A stretch of DNA of 64,000 nucleotides, from the NCBI GenBank assembly GCA_023135165.1, contig JAGLTS010000024.1, positions 1 to 64,000 on the forward strand, read 5' to 3'. The position numbers were made by a program, and so were the translations under genes. Below, in pieces: positions 46,587 through 55,002 of this stretch. Source of the stretch: Phycisphaerales bacterium. Lineage in GTDB: Bacteria > Planctomycetota > Phycisphaerae > Phycisphaerales > JAGLTS01. The notes below the pieces were generated by a model, which was not told where the DNA came from, made no database searches, and saw only the letters and a list, made by a program, of their open reading frames with translations. Numbering within the stretch: the stretch's first letter is position 1; each line of letters begins with the position of its first letter.

Positions 46587-47474
46587 ATGCAGCCGATGCG
46601 AACGATGCTGAGCAACCATGCCGAGCTGTCGCGCATCGCGGACCTGCCCCCGATCGTCACAGCGGTCCTCGTCGGCTGCGCGACGACGGTTCCCCCCGGC
46701 ACGGACCCGGACTGGCAAACGGGTGTCGCGGTGCTCATCACCGCTGTCGCCGTCTCGCTGCTGCACATGGGCGGGTGGGCGCTCCGGCAGGCGCTCGCGG
46801 CCGAGACCGACTTCACCGAGCATCCCGAGCGACCCATACCGTCCGGCCGACTCAGCGCGGGGGCAGCGCTGCGGTTCGCCGTCATCGTCATGATCACAGG
46901 CTCGGGTGTGCTGGCGTTCCTGAGCTTCCGTGCGCTGATCTTTGGCGAGTTGCTCGTCGCCGGCCTTGTCATGCACGCGGTCGCGCGCCGCAGATTAGTT
47001 GTGTCCGCTGCCGCGATCGGCGCATGTCGCGGGCTTGTCTGCGTCATTGCCGCAGCCGCCTGCTCAGAGACGATGCACTGGCCCATCGTCGTGTGGTTCG
47101 CCGTTGCGATGGCCTGCACCGTCACGCTTCGCACACTGGCAGCCCCACCAGCGACCAGCCACCACGCCTCGCTCCGCGATCGATTGCTCGTCGGCATCCT
47201 GATCATCGCGGCAGTCCCCATCATCGCCATCCAGCCCGACAACTGGCTCATCGCAGGCCTGCTCGGCGCGCTCGCCGTCGGCTGGACTGTCCAGGCCGGA
47301 ATACACACGCTCGCCGAGCCGAACCGGGCTCGCCGTATCGCCGCCGACCTCGCCGGGTTGTGCCTGATCGACGCCTTCTATCTCGCGCTGCTGGACCAGC
47401 CCATGGCAGGCTATCTCGCCGTGGCCGGTGCGCTCATCACCACCAAGGCCCACCACCGCTTCCCCGCAACGTGA
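46587..47474 (+). CDS. UbiA-family prenyltransferase-like membrane protein (motif-degenerate)
   Basis: From ATG 46587 (GGAG 8 bases upstream) the 295-residue protein has 8-9 TM helices and the EboC/UbiA-like landmark HPERPIPSGRLSAGAA. The first catalytic motif that normally reads NDxxDxxxD aligns to RQALAAETD, so only the last Asp is left, and no clear second Asp motif is seen. It may have lost prenyl transfer or bind lipid in another way. No other ebo-type gene is near. Confidence 0.82.
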   Translation: MQPMRTMLSNHAELSRIADLPPIVTAVLVGCATTVPPGTDPDWQTGVAVLITAVAVSLLHMGGWALRQALAAETDFTEHPERPIPSGRLSAGAALRFAVIVMITGSGVLAFLSFRALIFGELLVAGLVMHAVARRRLVVSAAAIGACRGLVCVIAAAACSETMHWPIVVWFAVAMACTVTLRTLAAPPATSHHASLRDRLLVGILIIAAVPIIAIQPDNWLIAGLLGALAVGWTVQAGIHTLAEPNRARRIAADLAGLCLIDAFYLALLDQPMAGYLAVAGALITTKAHHRFPAT

Positions 47475-47480
47475 TCCCCA

Positions 47481-47533
47481 CGACCTTGAGCGAAGTCCGC
47501 CCCTGGCGGACCAACGGCGGACCCAACCCCCAC
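47481..47533 (-). repeat. Dispersed palindromic element family B, inverted copy
   Basis: The reverse complement shows GGGTCCGCCGTTGGTCCGCC, AGGGGCGGA, CTTCGCTCAAGG, as in the copies at 34881 and 43998. It lies between the convergent UbiA-like and CPBP genes. Confidence 0.75.
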
Positions 47534-47578
47534 ACCGGTGCGCAGGTTACCTCGGCGACCGAAGCTCCGGGTATCCCC

Positions 47579-48406
47579 TCACCGTCCTGTCGTCAACGCA
47601 GGCAACACCACGAGCACGACCGCGTCGTACACCGCGTGCACCGCGACGACGACCCCGAACCCTCGCAACAGAAAGACGCTCCCGAGGTACAGCCCCGATG
47701 CGACATAGAAGCTCAGCGCGAGCCAGTCGAGCGCCCCGCCGTCACCGTGCGGATGGTGATACATCGCGAACAGCACCGCTGAGAACAGCACCGCGATCGT
47801 GTTGCCGAGCCACGGCCTGGCGCGAAACAGATCGACGACGATCAGCAGGATCGCTCCGATCGTGACCATCCGGAAGAGCAACTCCTCATACAGGCCCGCG
47901 CCCAATGCGACGAACAGCCGCTGCTGCCACGTGTACTCCGCCCACGTCAGTCCAGGGCCGACAAGCGCCGCATCGCCCGCCGACGCACGCGCGATGAGTT
48001 GGCTGAGCACCAAGAGCGGCAGTGCCAGCGCGATCGACTCGACCCACATGAGCAGCACGACGGCCGGGCGAACACGCCACGTGTGCCGAGCGCACACATG
48101 CCACGTGAGCAGCACCGCGATCAGCGCGATGCCGGGCAGGTACAGCCCCGTGACGCCGAACCAGCCGAAGAAGTCCGCGAGCATCTGGCACGCGCTGATC
48201 GGCTGCATGGAGGCGCCGACCTCGCCGACGAGGTAGCGATGCGATCCCAGCTCGTACACGATCAGCAGCGGCAGCAGAAACGCGAGCACGTACATGGGCC
48301 GCTTCGACGCCGCTGCGTACATGCGCAGCGACACCGGCCGGTGGGCGTCATGGGGAGATCGCAAAGCTGAATCGGAGGAATCGACCATCGCGAGCTTCGG
48401 ACTCAT
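47579..48406 (-). CDS. CPBP-family intramembrane metalloprotease
   Basis: The 275-residue product (ATG 48406; 48388 is also possible) has seven to eight TM helices with the three CPBP motifs: EExxxR as YEELLFRM, a conserved MYHHPHG, and HAVYDAVVL. The family includes Rce1-like prenyl-protein proteases and bacterial bacteriocin-immunity or maturation proteins. No substrate gene is adjacent. Confidence 0.88.
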   Translation of the reverse strand: MSPKLAMVDSSDSALRSPHDAHRPVSLRMYAAASKRPMYVLAFLLPLLIVYELGSHRYLVGEVGASMQPISACQMLADFFGWFGVTGLYLPGIALIAVLLTWHVCARHTWRVRPAVVLLMWVESIALALPLLVLSQLIARASAGDAALVGPGLTWAEYTWQQRLFVALGAGLYEELLFRMVTIGAILLIVVDLFRARPWLGNTIAVLFSAVLFAMYHHPHGDGGALDWLALSFYVASGLYLGSVFLLRGFGVVVAVHAVYDAVVLVVLPALTTGR

Positions 48407-48490
48407 CGCAGAGCATACCGCACCCGCGCGCAGGCATCGCCCTGATACGTGTGGATCCACAAATGGAGGAAGTCAACCCGAGGATCGGTG

Positions 48491-48766
48491 CTATGCCGTC
48501 ACTTGCGTTTTCGCCTTCAGCCTCGCGGAGAGGCGTGACTTGGTGCGTGCCGCCATGTTGCGATGGATGACGCGCTTGGAAGCGGTTTTGTCGATGATCG
48601 AGCATGCGGTGCGGAACGAGGTCCGCGCTTCGTCGTCGGTTCCGTGTGAGATCGCTTGCAGGCACGATTTGATCGCGGTGCGCATGGTGATCTTCCGCCA
48701 GCGGTTGCGAGCCTGGTTCTTGACGTTCTGTCGGATGCGTTTCTTTGCGGAGAGCGAATGAGCCAT
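48491..48766 (-). CDS. rpsT: 30S ribosomal protein S20 (bS20)
   Basis: The 91-residue protein from ATG 48766 starts MAHSLSAKKRIRQNVKNQAR and is a normal bS20 (KTASKRVIHRNMAARTKSRL). The frame open up to 49069 is not part of the gene. It is divergent to purB with about 200 bases between. Confidence 0.96.
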   Translation of the reverse strand: MAHSLSAKKRIRQNVKNQARNRWRKITMRTAIKSCLQAISHGTDDEARTSFRTACSIIDKTASKRVIHRNMAARTKSRLSARLKAKTQVTA

Positions 48767-48912
48767 GCGTTGTCTCGATCTTGTCCTAGGGTTGTTCGGG
48801 TCCCGCCGCCGGGTCGCGTAGTATCCACATTTTGCATCGCCGATGCAAGCCGGGGGTCGCAGCGGGCTCGCCACCATCCATGTCCAGGCCGTTGTGGGCT
48901 CAGCGGTCACGT

Positions 48913-48946
48913 CGCCGGACCGGGGCTGCGTAGCAACCCGGCTGCC
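48913..48946 (+). repeat. Palindromic element family C, intergenic copy
   Basis: CGCCGGACCGGGGCTGCGTA then GCAACCCGGCTGCC; the arms GGGCTGC/GCAACCC flank GTA. It matches the copy inside rsmA at 60270-60300. Confidence 0.75.
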
Positions 48947-48951
48947 TGACG

Positions 48952-48966
48952 TATCATGAGGGCATG
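48952..48966 (+). promoter_or_regulatory. Leaderless-type -10 before purB
   Basis: TATCAT (48952-48957) is followed by exactly six bases and the ATG, with no ribosome binding site. The same spacing occurs at mgtE and nadB. Confidence 0.55.
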
Positions 48967-50394
48967 GATGCACATGATCGCTATCGCAGTCCGTTGGTGA
49001 CCCGCAATGCGTCGGCTGAAATGCTCGCTGTCTGGTCGCCGCGGCGGAAGTTCTCGACGTGGCGCACACTCTGGCTGGCGCTGGCTAAGTCGCAGCAGAC
49101 GCTCGGGCTGCCCATCACCGATGAGCAGATCGACGAACTGCGGGCACACCTCGATGACATCGACTTCGACGCGGCGGGCGACTACGAGAAACGGCTGCGA
49201 CACGATGTCATGGCGCACATCCAGGCGCTCGGTGATGTCGCGCCGACCGCTCGGCCGATTGTTCATCTCGGGGCGACGAGCCAGTTCGTCGGCTGCAACA
49301 CGGACCTGATCCTGCTCCGCGACTCGCTGGACATCATCGCAGCGAAGACGGCGGCGGTGATCATTCAGCTCACGGACTTCGCAACCCGGCACCGTGACAC
49401 GGCGACGCTGGCCTTCACGCACTTTCAGCCCGCCCAGCCGACCACCGTGGGCAAACGGGCGACGATGTGGGCACAGGATCTGGTGCTCTGCCTGGAACGC
49501 ATCGAGCGCACTCGGGCAGATCTCCAGTTCCGCGGCATCAAGGGCACGACGGGCACGGCGGCGAGCTTCCTGCATCTCTTCGACGGCGATCACGACAAGG
49601 TCAAAAAGCTCGACGCGATGCTCTGCGAACGCTTCGGCTTCGAGCGATCCTACGCAGCGACGGGGCAGACATACCCGCGCGTCGTCGATGCGATGATCCT
49701 GAGCGACTGCGCCTGCCTGGCTGCTGCGATTCACCGGATGTGCAGCGACATTCGGCTGCTCGCGCATCGCAAGGAGATCGAGGAGCCGTTCGAGGCGGAA
49801 CAGGTCGGGTCGAGCGCGATGCCCTACAAGCGCAATCCGATGCGCTGCGAGCGGGCGACGGGACTGTGCCGATTCGTCATCAGCTTGGTGCACAACGCCT
49901 ACGACACGGCTGCGACGCAATGGCTCGAACGGACGCTCGACGACTCGGCGAACCGTCGGCTCAGCCTGCCTGAGTCGTTTCTCGCGCTCGATGGCGTGCT
50001 GGACATCTGCCGAAACGTCACGGCTGGGCTGGTCGTGCATCAGCAGGTCATCCGCGCGAACCTGCTGGCCGAGCTGCCGTTCATGGCGAGCGAGAACCTG
50101 ATGATGGAGGCGGTCAAGCTCGGGCGGGATCGGCAGGCTGTCCACGAGGCGATCCGTCAGCACGCGCAGGCGGCGGCGAAGCGCGTGAAGGAGGAGGGAC
50201 TACCCAACGACCTGCTCGATCGGCTCGCGCGCGATCCGCTCATGGCGGGTGTGAACTTCGACGAGACGCTCGATCCGGGGGCGTACGTCGGCAGGGCGCC
50301 CGAGCAGGTCGACGAGTTCGTCATGGAGATTGTCGAGCCGATCCGCGCGCGGTACGCAGGGAAGCTCGACGAAGCGCCCGACCTCTCCGTCTGA
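48964..50394 (+). CDS. purB: Adenylosuccinate lyase
   Basis: The 476-residue enzyme carries out two fumarate-releasing steps of purine synthesis. It has HLGATSQFVGCNTD, the His/Thr region FTHFQPAQPTTVGKR, and the fumarase-superfamily signature GSSAMPYKRNP. The length and layout match the larger (eukaryote-like) PurB type. A family C palindrome lies just before its promoter. The next gene, the CaCA antiporter, follows after 50 bases on the same strand. Confidence 0.96.
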   Translation: MDAHDRYRSPLVTRNASAEMLAVWSPRRKFSTWRTLWLALAKSQQTLGLPITDEQIDELRAHLDDIDFDAAGDYEKRLRHDVMAHIQALGDVAPTARPIVHLGATSQFVGCNTDLILLRDSLDIIAAKTAAVIIQLTDFATRHRDTATLAFTHFQPAQPTTVGKRATMWAQDLVLCLERIERTRADLQFRGIKGTTGTAASFLHLFDGDHDKVKKLDAMLCERFGFERSYAATGQTYPRVVDAMILSDCACLAAAIHRMCSDIRLLAHRKEIEEPFEAEQVGSSAMPYKRNPMRCERATGLCRFVISLVHNAYDTAATQWLERTLDDSANRRLSLPESFLALDGVLDICRNVTAGLVVHQQVIRANLLAELPFMASENLMMEAVKLGRDRQAVHEAIRQHAQAAAKRVKEEGLPNDLLDRLARDPLMAGVNFDETLDPGAYVGRAPEQVDEFVMEIVEPIRARYAGKLDEAPDLSV

Positions 50395-50444
50395 TCCCAC
50401 CCGAACCGCCGAGCGGATGCGAAGCTGCTACGCTCTGAACTCCG

Positions 50445-51485
50445 ATGACGATTACCCTCTCCCTGCTGGTTCTCATGGGCGGTATCGTCCTGCTGCTCAC
50501 GGGCGGCGAGCTGCTCGTGCGCGGGGCGGTCACCTTCGCCGACCGGTTCGGCGTCAGCCCGCTGCTGATCGGACTGACGGTCGTCGCTTTCGGCACCAGC
50601 GCCCCGGAACTGGCGCTCAACACCATCGCCGCAGCGCGCGATCAGACCGACCTGTGTTTCGGCAACATCGTCGGCTCGAACATCGCGAACATCGGCCTGA
50701 TCCTCGGGCTGACCGCGCTGATCCGCCCGCTGACCGTGCATTCGCAACTTATTCGGCGCGAACTCCCGATGATGATCGGCGCGTCGGTCCTCCTGTGCAT
50801 CTTCGCCGTCGCCTGGCTGCGTCTTGTCAGCCCGTCGGATGACGGTCCCAGCGCCCTGTTCGGCAGCTTCGACCACGCTGAGGGCATGGCGCTGTTGCTC
50901 CTGTTCGTCATGTTCTTCGCGTACCAACTTCGCGTGGGGCTGCGAGGCAGCCGATTCGACCAGCGAACCAGCGAGGTGACGGCACAGGATGAGATGCGCG
51001 AGGCGGGCGAGCGCGATCGCGTCGGCTCGCTGGCGCTGGCAGGGGTTTTCTTCATCGTCGGGCTCGGGCTGCTTCTGCTCGGCGGCGATCTGGCGGGCAG
51101 GGGCGCTGCGGACCTCGCTGCTGCGCTGGGCATGGGGCAGGATCTGATCGGCCTGACGGTCGTCGCCCTCGCCACCAGCCTGCCCGAGCTTGCCACATCG
51201 CTCGCCGCCATCCGCAGACGCCAGACGGACATCGCGGTCGGCAACATCATCGGCTCCAACCTCTTCAACATCCTGATGGTCATGGGCGTCACGACGACCA
51301 TTCGGCCGGTCGCGCTGCCGGACCGGGGCGGCATCACGCTTGCGGTCATGCTTCTGCTCAGCGTCCTGATCTGGCCGATGAGTCGAACGAAGAGCCAGAA
51401 CATCAGCAGGCTGGAGGGTTCAGTGCTGCTGGCGATCTACGCCGGCTACATGGCATGGTCCGTCCTGACCCGCCCCGGCGCGTGA
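50445..51485 (+). CDS. Calcium/sodium antiporter (CaCA family, YrbG-like)
   Basis: The 346-residue protein has ten TM helices in two inverted halves with the two alpha-repeats: FGTSAPELALNTIAAARDQT with GNIVGSNIANIGLI, and LATSLPELATSLAAIRRRQT with GNIIGSNLFNILMV. The acidic residues that bind Ca2+ and Na+ are kept. The central loop is charged (RFDQRTSEVTAQDEMREAGE). It exchanges Na+ for Ca2+ across the inner membrane. Confidence 0.95.
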   Translation: MTITLSLLVLMGGIVLLLTGGELLVRGAVTFADRFGVSPLLIGLTVVAFGTSAPELALNTIAAARDQTDLCFGNIVGSNIANIGLILGLTALIRPLTVHSQLIRRELPMMIGASVLLCIFAVAWLRLVSPSDDGPSALFGSFDHAEGMALLLLFVMFFAYQLRVGLRGSRFDQRTSEVTAQDEMREAGERDRVGSLALAGVFFIVGLGLLLLGGDLAGRGAADLAAALGMGQDLIGLTVVALATSLPELATSLAAIRRRQTDIAVGNIIGSNLFNILMVMGVTTTIRPVALPDRGGITLAVMLLLSVLIWPMSRTKSQNISRLEGSVLLAIYAGYMAWSVLTRPGA

Positions 51486-51577
51486 TCGGAGGGACGGAAG
51501 GCACAAAGGGGCAGAGGCAGAAAGGCACAGAGGCAGATGGGTGGCATCACACCCGAACCGAAAAGTGCCAAACCCCA

Positions 51578-51599
51578 GCCACTGCTCAAGAGCAGTGGC
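51578..51599. repeat. Palindrome GCCACTGCTC-AA-GAGCAGTGGC
   Basis: A perfect 10 bp stem with a 2-base loop and no T-run on either side. Such sequences are common REP-like intergenic elements. Confidence 0.7.
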
Positions 51600-51639
51600 A
51601 CCCGGCCCCTTCCGCGTCGCACGCAAAGGTGGTGGCGTC

Positions 51640-51760
51640 TTGTGAGGATCAGGCTCCGAGCGAAGGCCACGCTGTAGTCCTTGTAGCCCTTCATCGCCGT
51701 GAGAATCTCGTTTTGCCGGGCCGGCTTGACGTACGTCAGCAAGAGAATGTGCGTCCCGGA
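51640..51760 (-). pseudogene. Remnant of a RepB/ParB-like partition protein
   Basis: On the minus strand the frame reads LLTYVKPARQNEILTAMKGY and on to KDYSVAFARSLIL. From memory of the RepB family C-terminal domain this aligns without gaps to its KPxRQxE...NNYTxxYAxALL pattern. The rest of the protein is missing and the frame turns into low-quality sequence. A plasmid or integrative element once present here would explain it. Confidence 0.4.
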
Positions 51761-51807
51761 CGCACCGATTCCAGGCGTACATTGAATGGTGCGTCAAGGG
51801 ACGCACC
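51749..51807. repeat. Two GTGCGTC/GACGCAC palindromes
   Basis: GTGCGTCC-C-GGACGCAC at 51749-51765 and GGTGCGTC-AAGG-GACGCACC at 51788-51807. Both are REP-like. The second could also terminate herA transcripts, but no T-run is present. Confidence 0.7.
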
Positions 51808-51833
51808 TTAGGCGGCTGGATGGAAAGGACCGG

Positions 51834-53597
51834 TCAGTGCCGCTTCATACCGTCGAGCACGCTTCCAAAGGGTAGGTCAGCCCAGTCCTTGCGCCACTCC
51901 TGGAGAACCGCGATGTCGTGGGAGTGTGGCGTGTCGGTGATCTCGGCAACACGGAGCAGCGTGGGCACCTGGATACACTCGCCGAGCACAAGTGCCTCGC
52001 GCTGCGCGAGCGTTGGTAGCGCCTCTGTAAGTCCTCCGATCGCGTCCGGTAGCAACCGCCTGACGTAGTTTTGATCCGTCGGATTCGTCAAGCGCATGAC
52101 CACGAAGCTGTTGCACTGCGAGAAGACCGTCTCGGAAATCTCTGATGGTCGCTGGCTGACGATCATCAGTGACACGCCGTATTTTCGGCCCTCCTTGGCG
52201 ATTCGCTCGATCGATCGCGTGACCGAGCGGAATCTCGCAAGTGGGCTGTTTGGTACGTAGTTGTGCGCCTCCTCATAAACGATGAGGAAAGCCACCTCGG
52301 TTTCCTTGGGCTTACGCTTCCGATAGAAGCCGACCTGAAAGATGATGCGGCTCAGCAGTGAGACGACGAGGCTGTGCACCTCGAACGGAACACCGTGAAG
52401 GTCGATGATCGTGATATTGCCCTTCTTCTCGCCATACCCCACGATCCCTTCGATCAGCTCTTTCATGTCTTCTGTCTTGTACGGCTTTCCGGCGGCCTTC
52501 TCGGGCTTGAACAAGAAGGCGAGTCTCTCGCTGTCAAGTGTCGTGCGTAGGCGCAGAACGAATCTGTCGAAGTCACCCATGAACGGACCTTTGGTGGCTT
52601 TCTCGTTCTTAGAGGTGCTCTGAACCACGAACGCATGCTGTTTGTGGAAGTAGACATCTTCTCTTTTCGACACGAGGGTTCCATCGGCGAGCTTCGGAAC
52701 ACCCTCACCTTCTGTCCTGCCGATGACCTCGGCGTTCATATTACATATGTAATTATAAACCTCCTCAATGCTGAAATAGACCGCCGAGTCGTAGGACACG
52801 TGAATGCAGGAGTTGTGTTTGCGTTTGTTAGCTTGAACGGCGTGTCTGAACTGCGACACTTGGTTGTGCGAGCTTTCCTCGCGGCTTTCAATGAAGATCT
52901 CCTCCAGTTCCTCGGCCGTCATGAGCCAGTAGGGCACTTTCAGCGTTTTGACGTCCAACACGCGCGCGCCCGGGAACGCTGTGGCGTATTCGCCGTGGAG
53001 GTCGAACACGATCACGTGGGCATTGTTCAGGACGGCGCGTGTTTCTTGATCGTCGGATTGCCGACGGCCCTCCTGTACGATCTTCGCGACGGCGCAGGAT
53101 TTCCCCGAACCGGTGGACCCAACAACCGCTATGTGCTTGCCGAAGAACACGTCCCCGTCGATCGGAACTTCGACGGATTGATCGTGGGCCAGAGTGCCGA
53201 TTGAGAGCGCGCCTTCCGGTTTGGTCGAGGAGTACAGCGCGGCGAGCGTATCGCTATCCGCGATCGACACGTGTGTCGGAGGAATCGCAATCTGCTGTCC
53301 GCCACGTTGGAACTTACCGTCCTTGTCGAGGTAGCCCAACGGATACGCGTCCATGACGAACGATGGTGTCGACGGCTCAGCCTGTGCGTCCGAAGAGGCC
53401 GGATCCTTGATGCGATATGCCTGGACGATGGCAATAACCGCGAGGCCGTCGTCATCGGCGATTTTAAGATATGTGCCGATTGTCAGTCGCTGTTCGGGTT
53501 GCTTCTTCAGTTCCGCAGGATCGAGGATTTCGATCTGGATCAGATTCTGCGAAACGCTGATCACCTTGCAGATGTCGCTGAGATCGGATGCTGACAT
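51834..53597 (-). CDS. HerA-type hexameric ATPase/translocase
   Basis: The 587-residue protein has a HAS-barrel-like N-terminus, Walker A VVGSTGSGKS (residues 158-167), VIVFDLHGEY (195-204), an inserted helical arm (about 230-400), Walker B FLIVYEEAH (437-445) and sensor-like SQRPSE (481-486). HerA-family ATPases pump DNA. In defence systems they form a hexamer with a nuclease or Sir2 partner. TAG-GAGGCAAC-ATG links it to the upstream gene (8 bases apart), so the two are translated together. Confidence 0.9.
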   Translation of the reverse strand: MSASDLSDICKVISVSQNLIQIEILDPAELKKQPEQRLTIGTYLKIADDDGLAVIAIVQAYRIKDPASSDAQAEPSTPSFVMDAYPLGYLDKDGKFQRGGQQIAIPPTHVSIADSDTLAALYSSTKPEGALSIGTLAHDQSVEVPIDGDVFFGKHIAVVGSTGSGKSCAVAKIVQEGRRQSDDQETRAVLNNAHVIVFDLHGEYATAFPGARVLDVKTLKVPYWLMTAEELEEIFIESREESSHNQVSQFRHAVQANKRKHNSCIHVSYDSAVYFSIEEVYNYICNMNAEVIGRTEGEGVPKLADGTLVSKREDVYFHKQHAFVVQSTSKNEKATKGPFMGDFDRFVLRLRTTLDSERLAFLFKPEKAAGKPYKTEDMKELIEGIVGYGEKKGNITIIDLHGVPFEVHSLVVSLLSRIIFQVGFYRKRKPKETEVAFLIVYEEAHNYVPNSPLARFRSVTRSIERIAKEGRKYGVSLMIVSQRPSEISETVFSQCNSFVVMRLTNPTDQNYVRRLLPDAIGGLTEALPTLAQREALVLGECIQVPTLLRVAEITDTPHSHDIAVLQEWRKDWADLPFGSVLDGMKRH

Positions 53598-53605
53598 GTT
53601 GCCTC

Positions 53606-54808
53606 CTATTGAGCGAGTATCCTGGCCAGGGAACCCAGACTGTCCGTGTCAGTGATTCGAAAGACCTGCGCATCTTTGGGGGCTGCGAGATTCGTCGCGT
53701 GCGAATCCCCAGCAATGATGAACGTGTCGGGCGAATCGATTTGCGTTGCGTGTGCCTTGTAGGTGTCGGCGCCAATTACGGCAATGCGGTAGGAAGCGTT
53801 CGACACCTTGTCAGTGGCCTTGCCACCATGGTCAGCCTTCTTGTTGATGATCGGCCGTTCGTTGAACAAGGCAGGCTGGAACGCGATCCCTTCGTAGCCG
53901 GTATTGAGTCGTATGCCCGCAGCGAGCAGTCGTTGCTGCACGTCCTTTATTTGTTCCAGCGGGCGTTCGATGATAACAGTCACGGGCTCCGCATCATAGA
54001 GCACCTTGCCAAGCTCGAAATACTGATCGGCTAGCTTTCGACAGAATGTCGCGATATCCACGGTTCGGAGGTTTGACGCGAAATCGTCCGTCAAATAAAC
54101 GAACCGCCTCTTGTTGGACCTGAGCGCGTCCGCTGCCTTCAGGCTTTCACGAACGTGTTTGACGTAGTTCTTCTGCCCCCTCATTTCTGCGAGCCATCGC
54201 CGGAAGATCACCCGCTTCTTATCGATTGCCGCGACAAAACCTCGGCGCGTCGTTGTGCGACTCTTGACGTCGGCTTGACGGGCGAGCCGGAAAACCTCGT
54301 GCAGCGCGTTACCATAGTAATACTGCTCGCAGTCGGCGCGCGGGGCACTCATGACGCTACCAAGCTCTGCAAGGACGGCTTGCTGCTGGGTGTCGATGTC
54401 GTCGGCATCCTCGTAGCGGAAATGGTCCTTCAAGAAGAGTCTGAGCTTGCGGTCGCTGAGTTTCAAGGCCGTCCTCTCCTTGCCGAGGATCGCCTTCAGT
54501 TCAGGAAAGCCAATGGGCTTGAAGTTTCCTGGGTCGCGAAAGTGGGCGTAGAGCGTATACCGGTGCTGGCCACCGTCGTCCCGGTAGTGCTTCAGGAATG
54601 CTAGCAGCGGCTTCCTAATCGCTGACGGCTGATACCGCTGTGCCGCATGGTACTTGCACTGAATGCACTCGCCTTCGACGTCGACATCCTCGATGTTTTC
54701 AAGCGCAATGCGCGCCGTTGGCCTTGCTCGCAGGATTTCGAGGATGGACTTGTCGAACTGGTAGTGATATCCAGCAATCGTGTGATGCGCCGAGCGGGTT
54801 TTCGACAT
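53606..54808 (-). CDS. HerA-associated nuclease-like protein (DUF4297/Cap4-type N-terminus)
   Basis: The 400-residue product opens HTIAGYHYQFDKSILEILRA, then IALENIEDVDVEGECIQCKY with Glu40, Asp41/43, Gln50 and Lys52. This order matches the PD-(D/E)XK nuclease core of DUF4297/Cap4 effectors (Glu-Asp-x-Asp ... Gln-x-Lys). The C-terminal half is a helical-beta region of unknown fold. Pairing with a HerA ATPase is the known HerA-DUF4297 defence layout, in which the complex degrades nucleic acid after phage infection. The match is inferred from motifs by eye, not from a profile search. Confidence 0.78.
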   Translation of the reverse strand: MSKTRSAHHTIAGYHYQFDKSILEILRARPTARIALENIEDVDVEGECIQCKYHAAQRYQPSAIRKPLLAFLKHYRDDGGQHRYTLYAHFRDPGNFKPIGFPELKAILGKERTALKLSDRKLRLFLKDHFRYEDADDIDTQQQAVLAELGSVMSAPRADCEQYYYGNALHEVFRLARQADVKSRTTTRRGFVAAIDKKRVIFRRWLAEMRGQKNYVKHVRESLKAADALRSNKRRFVYLTDDFASNLRTVDIATFCRKLADQYFELGKVLYDAEPVTVIIERPLEQIKDVQQRLLAAGIRLNTGYEGIAFQPALFNERPIINKKADHGGKATDKVSNASYRIAVIGADTYKAHATQIDSPDTFIIAGDSHATNLAAPKDAQVFRITDTDSLGSLARILAQ

Positions 54809-54862
54809 CTCCGAACCTCGTTAAGTTACCTATTGCTCCACACGGCCGTTCTACTCGCTATT

Positions 54863-54872
54863 GCGAATTCGC
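54863..54872. promoter_or_regulatory. Palindrome GCGAATTCGC upstream of the defence genes
   Basis: A 10-base perfect palindrome inside TTGCGAATTCGCGA, 55 bases before the 54808 start codon. It may be an operator. Confidence 0.3.
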
Positions 54873-54880
54873 GATTATGC

Positions 54881-55002
54881 TCACACCCCGATCGTCGCGC
54901 TGGCGGTTTCGCTCCAGAGTCCCTTCTTGCTGGTCCTGGCGACCCAGCGGAGCATATATTGCTCGGTCTTACCGCCATCTCTTGGAGATACGTCCGCCCC
55001 CC
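54881..55002 (-). pseudogene. Detached C-terminal piece of the HU-like gene
   Basis: In another frame than the 55003-55464 gene, the minus strand reads GGKTEQYMLRWVARTSKKGL then WSETASATIGV and a stop. A RWVxxxGxxGPWSExxxAxI end is common in this protein family, so these bases look like the original 3' end cut off by a frameshift within the stem-loop array. Confidence 0.5.

Larger units (their letters stand above)
51486..51833. other. Intergenic repeat cluster left of the HerA island
   Basis: Contains short G/A-rich tandem words (GGCACAGAGGCAGA type) near 51495-51540, a 10 bp hairpin GCCACTGCTC/GAGCAGTGGC (51578-51599), a RepB-like remnant, and two GGTGCGTC-type hairpins (51749-51765 and 51788-51807). 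Confidence 0.75.

Noticed and set aside
51446-51742. Intact gene at the left edge of the HerA island
   Set aside because: Only about 35 codons match a partition protein. The remainder is low-complexity and there is no start codon other than TTG.
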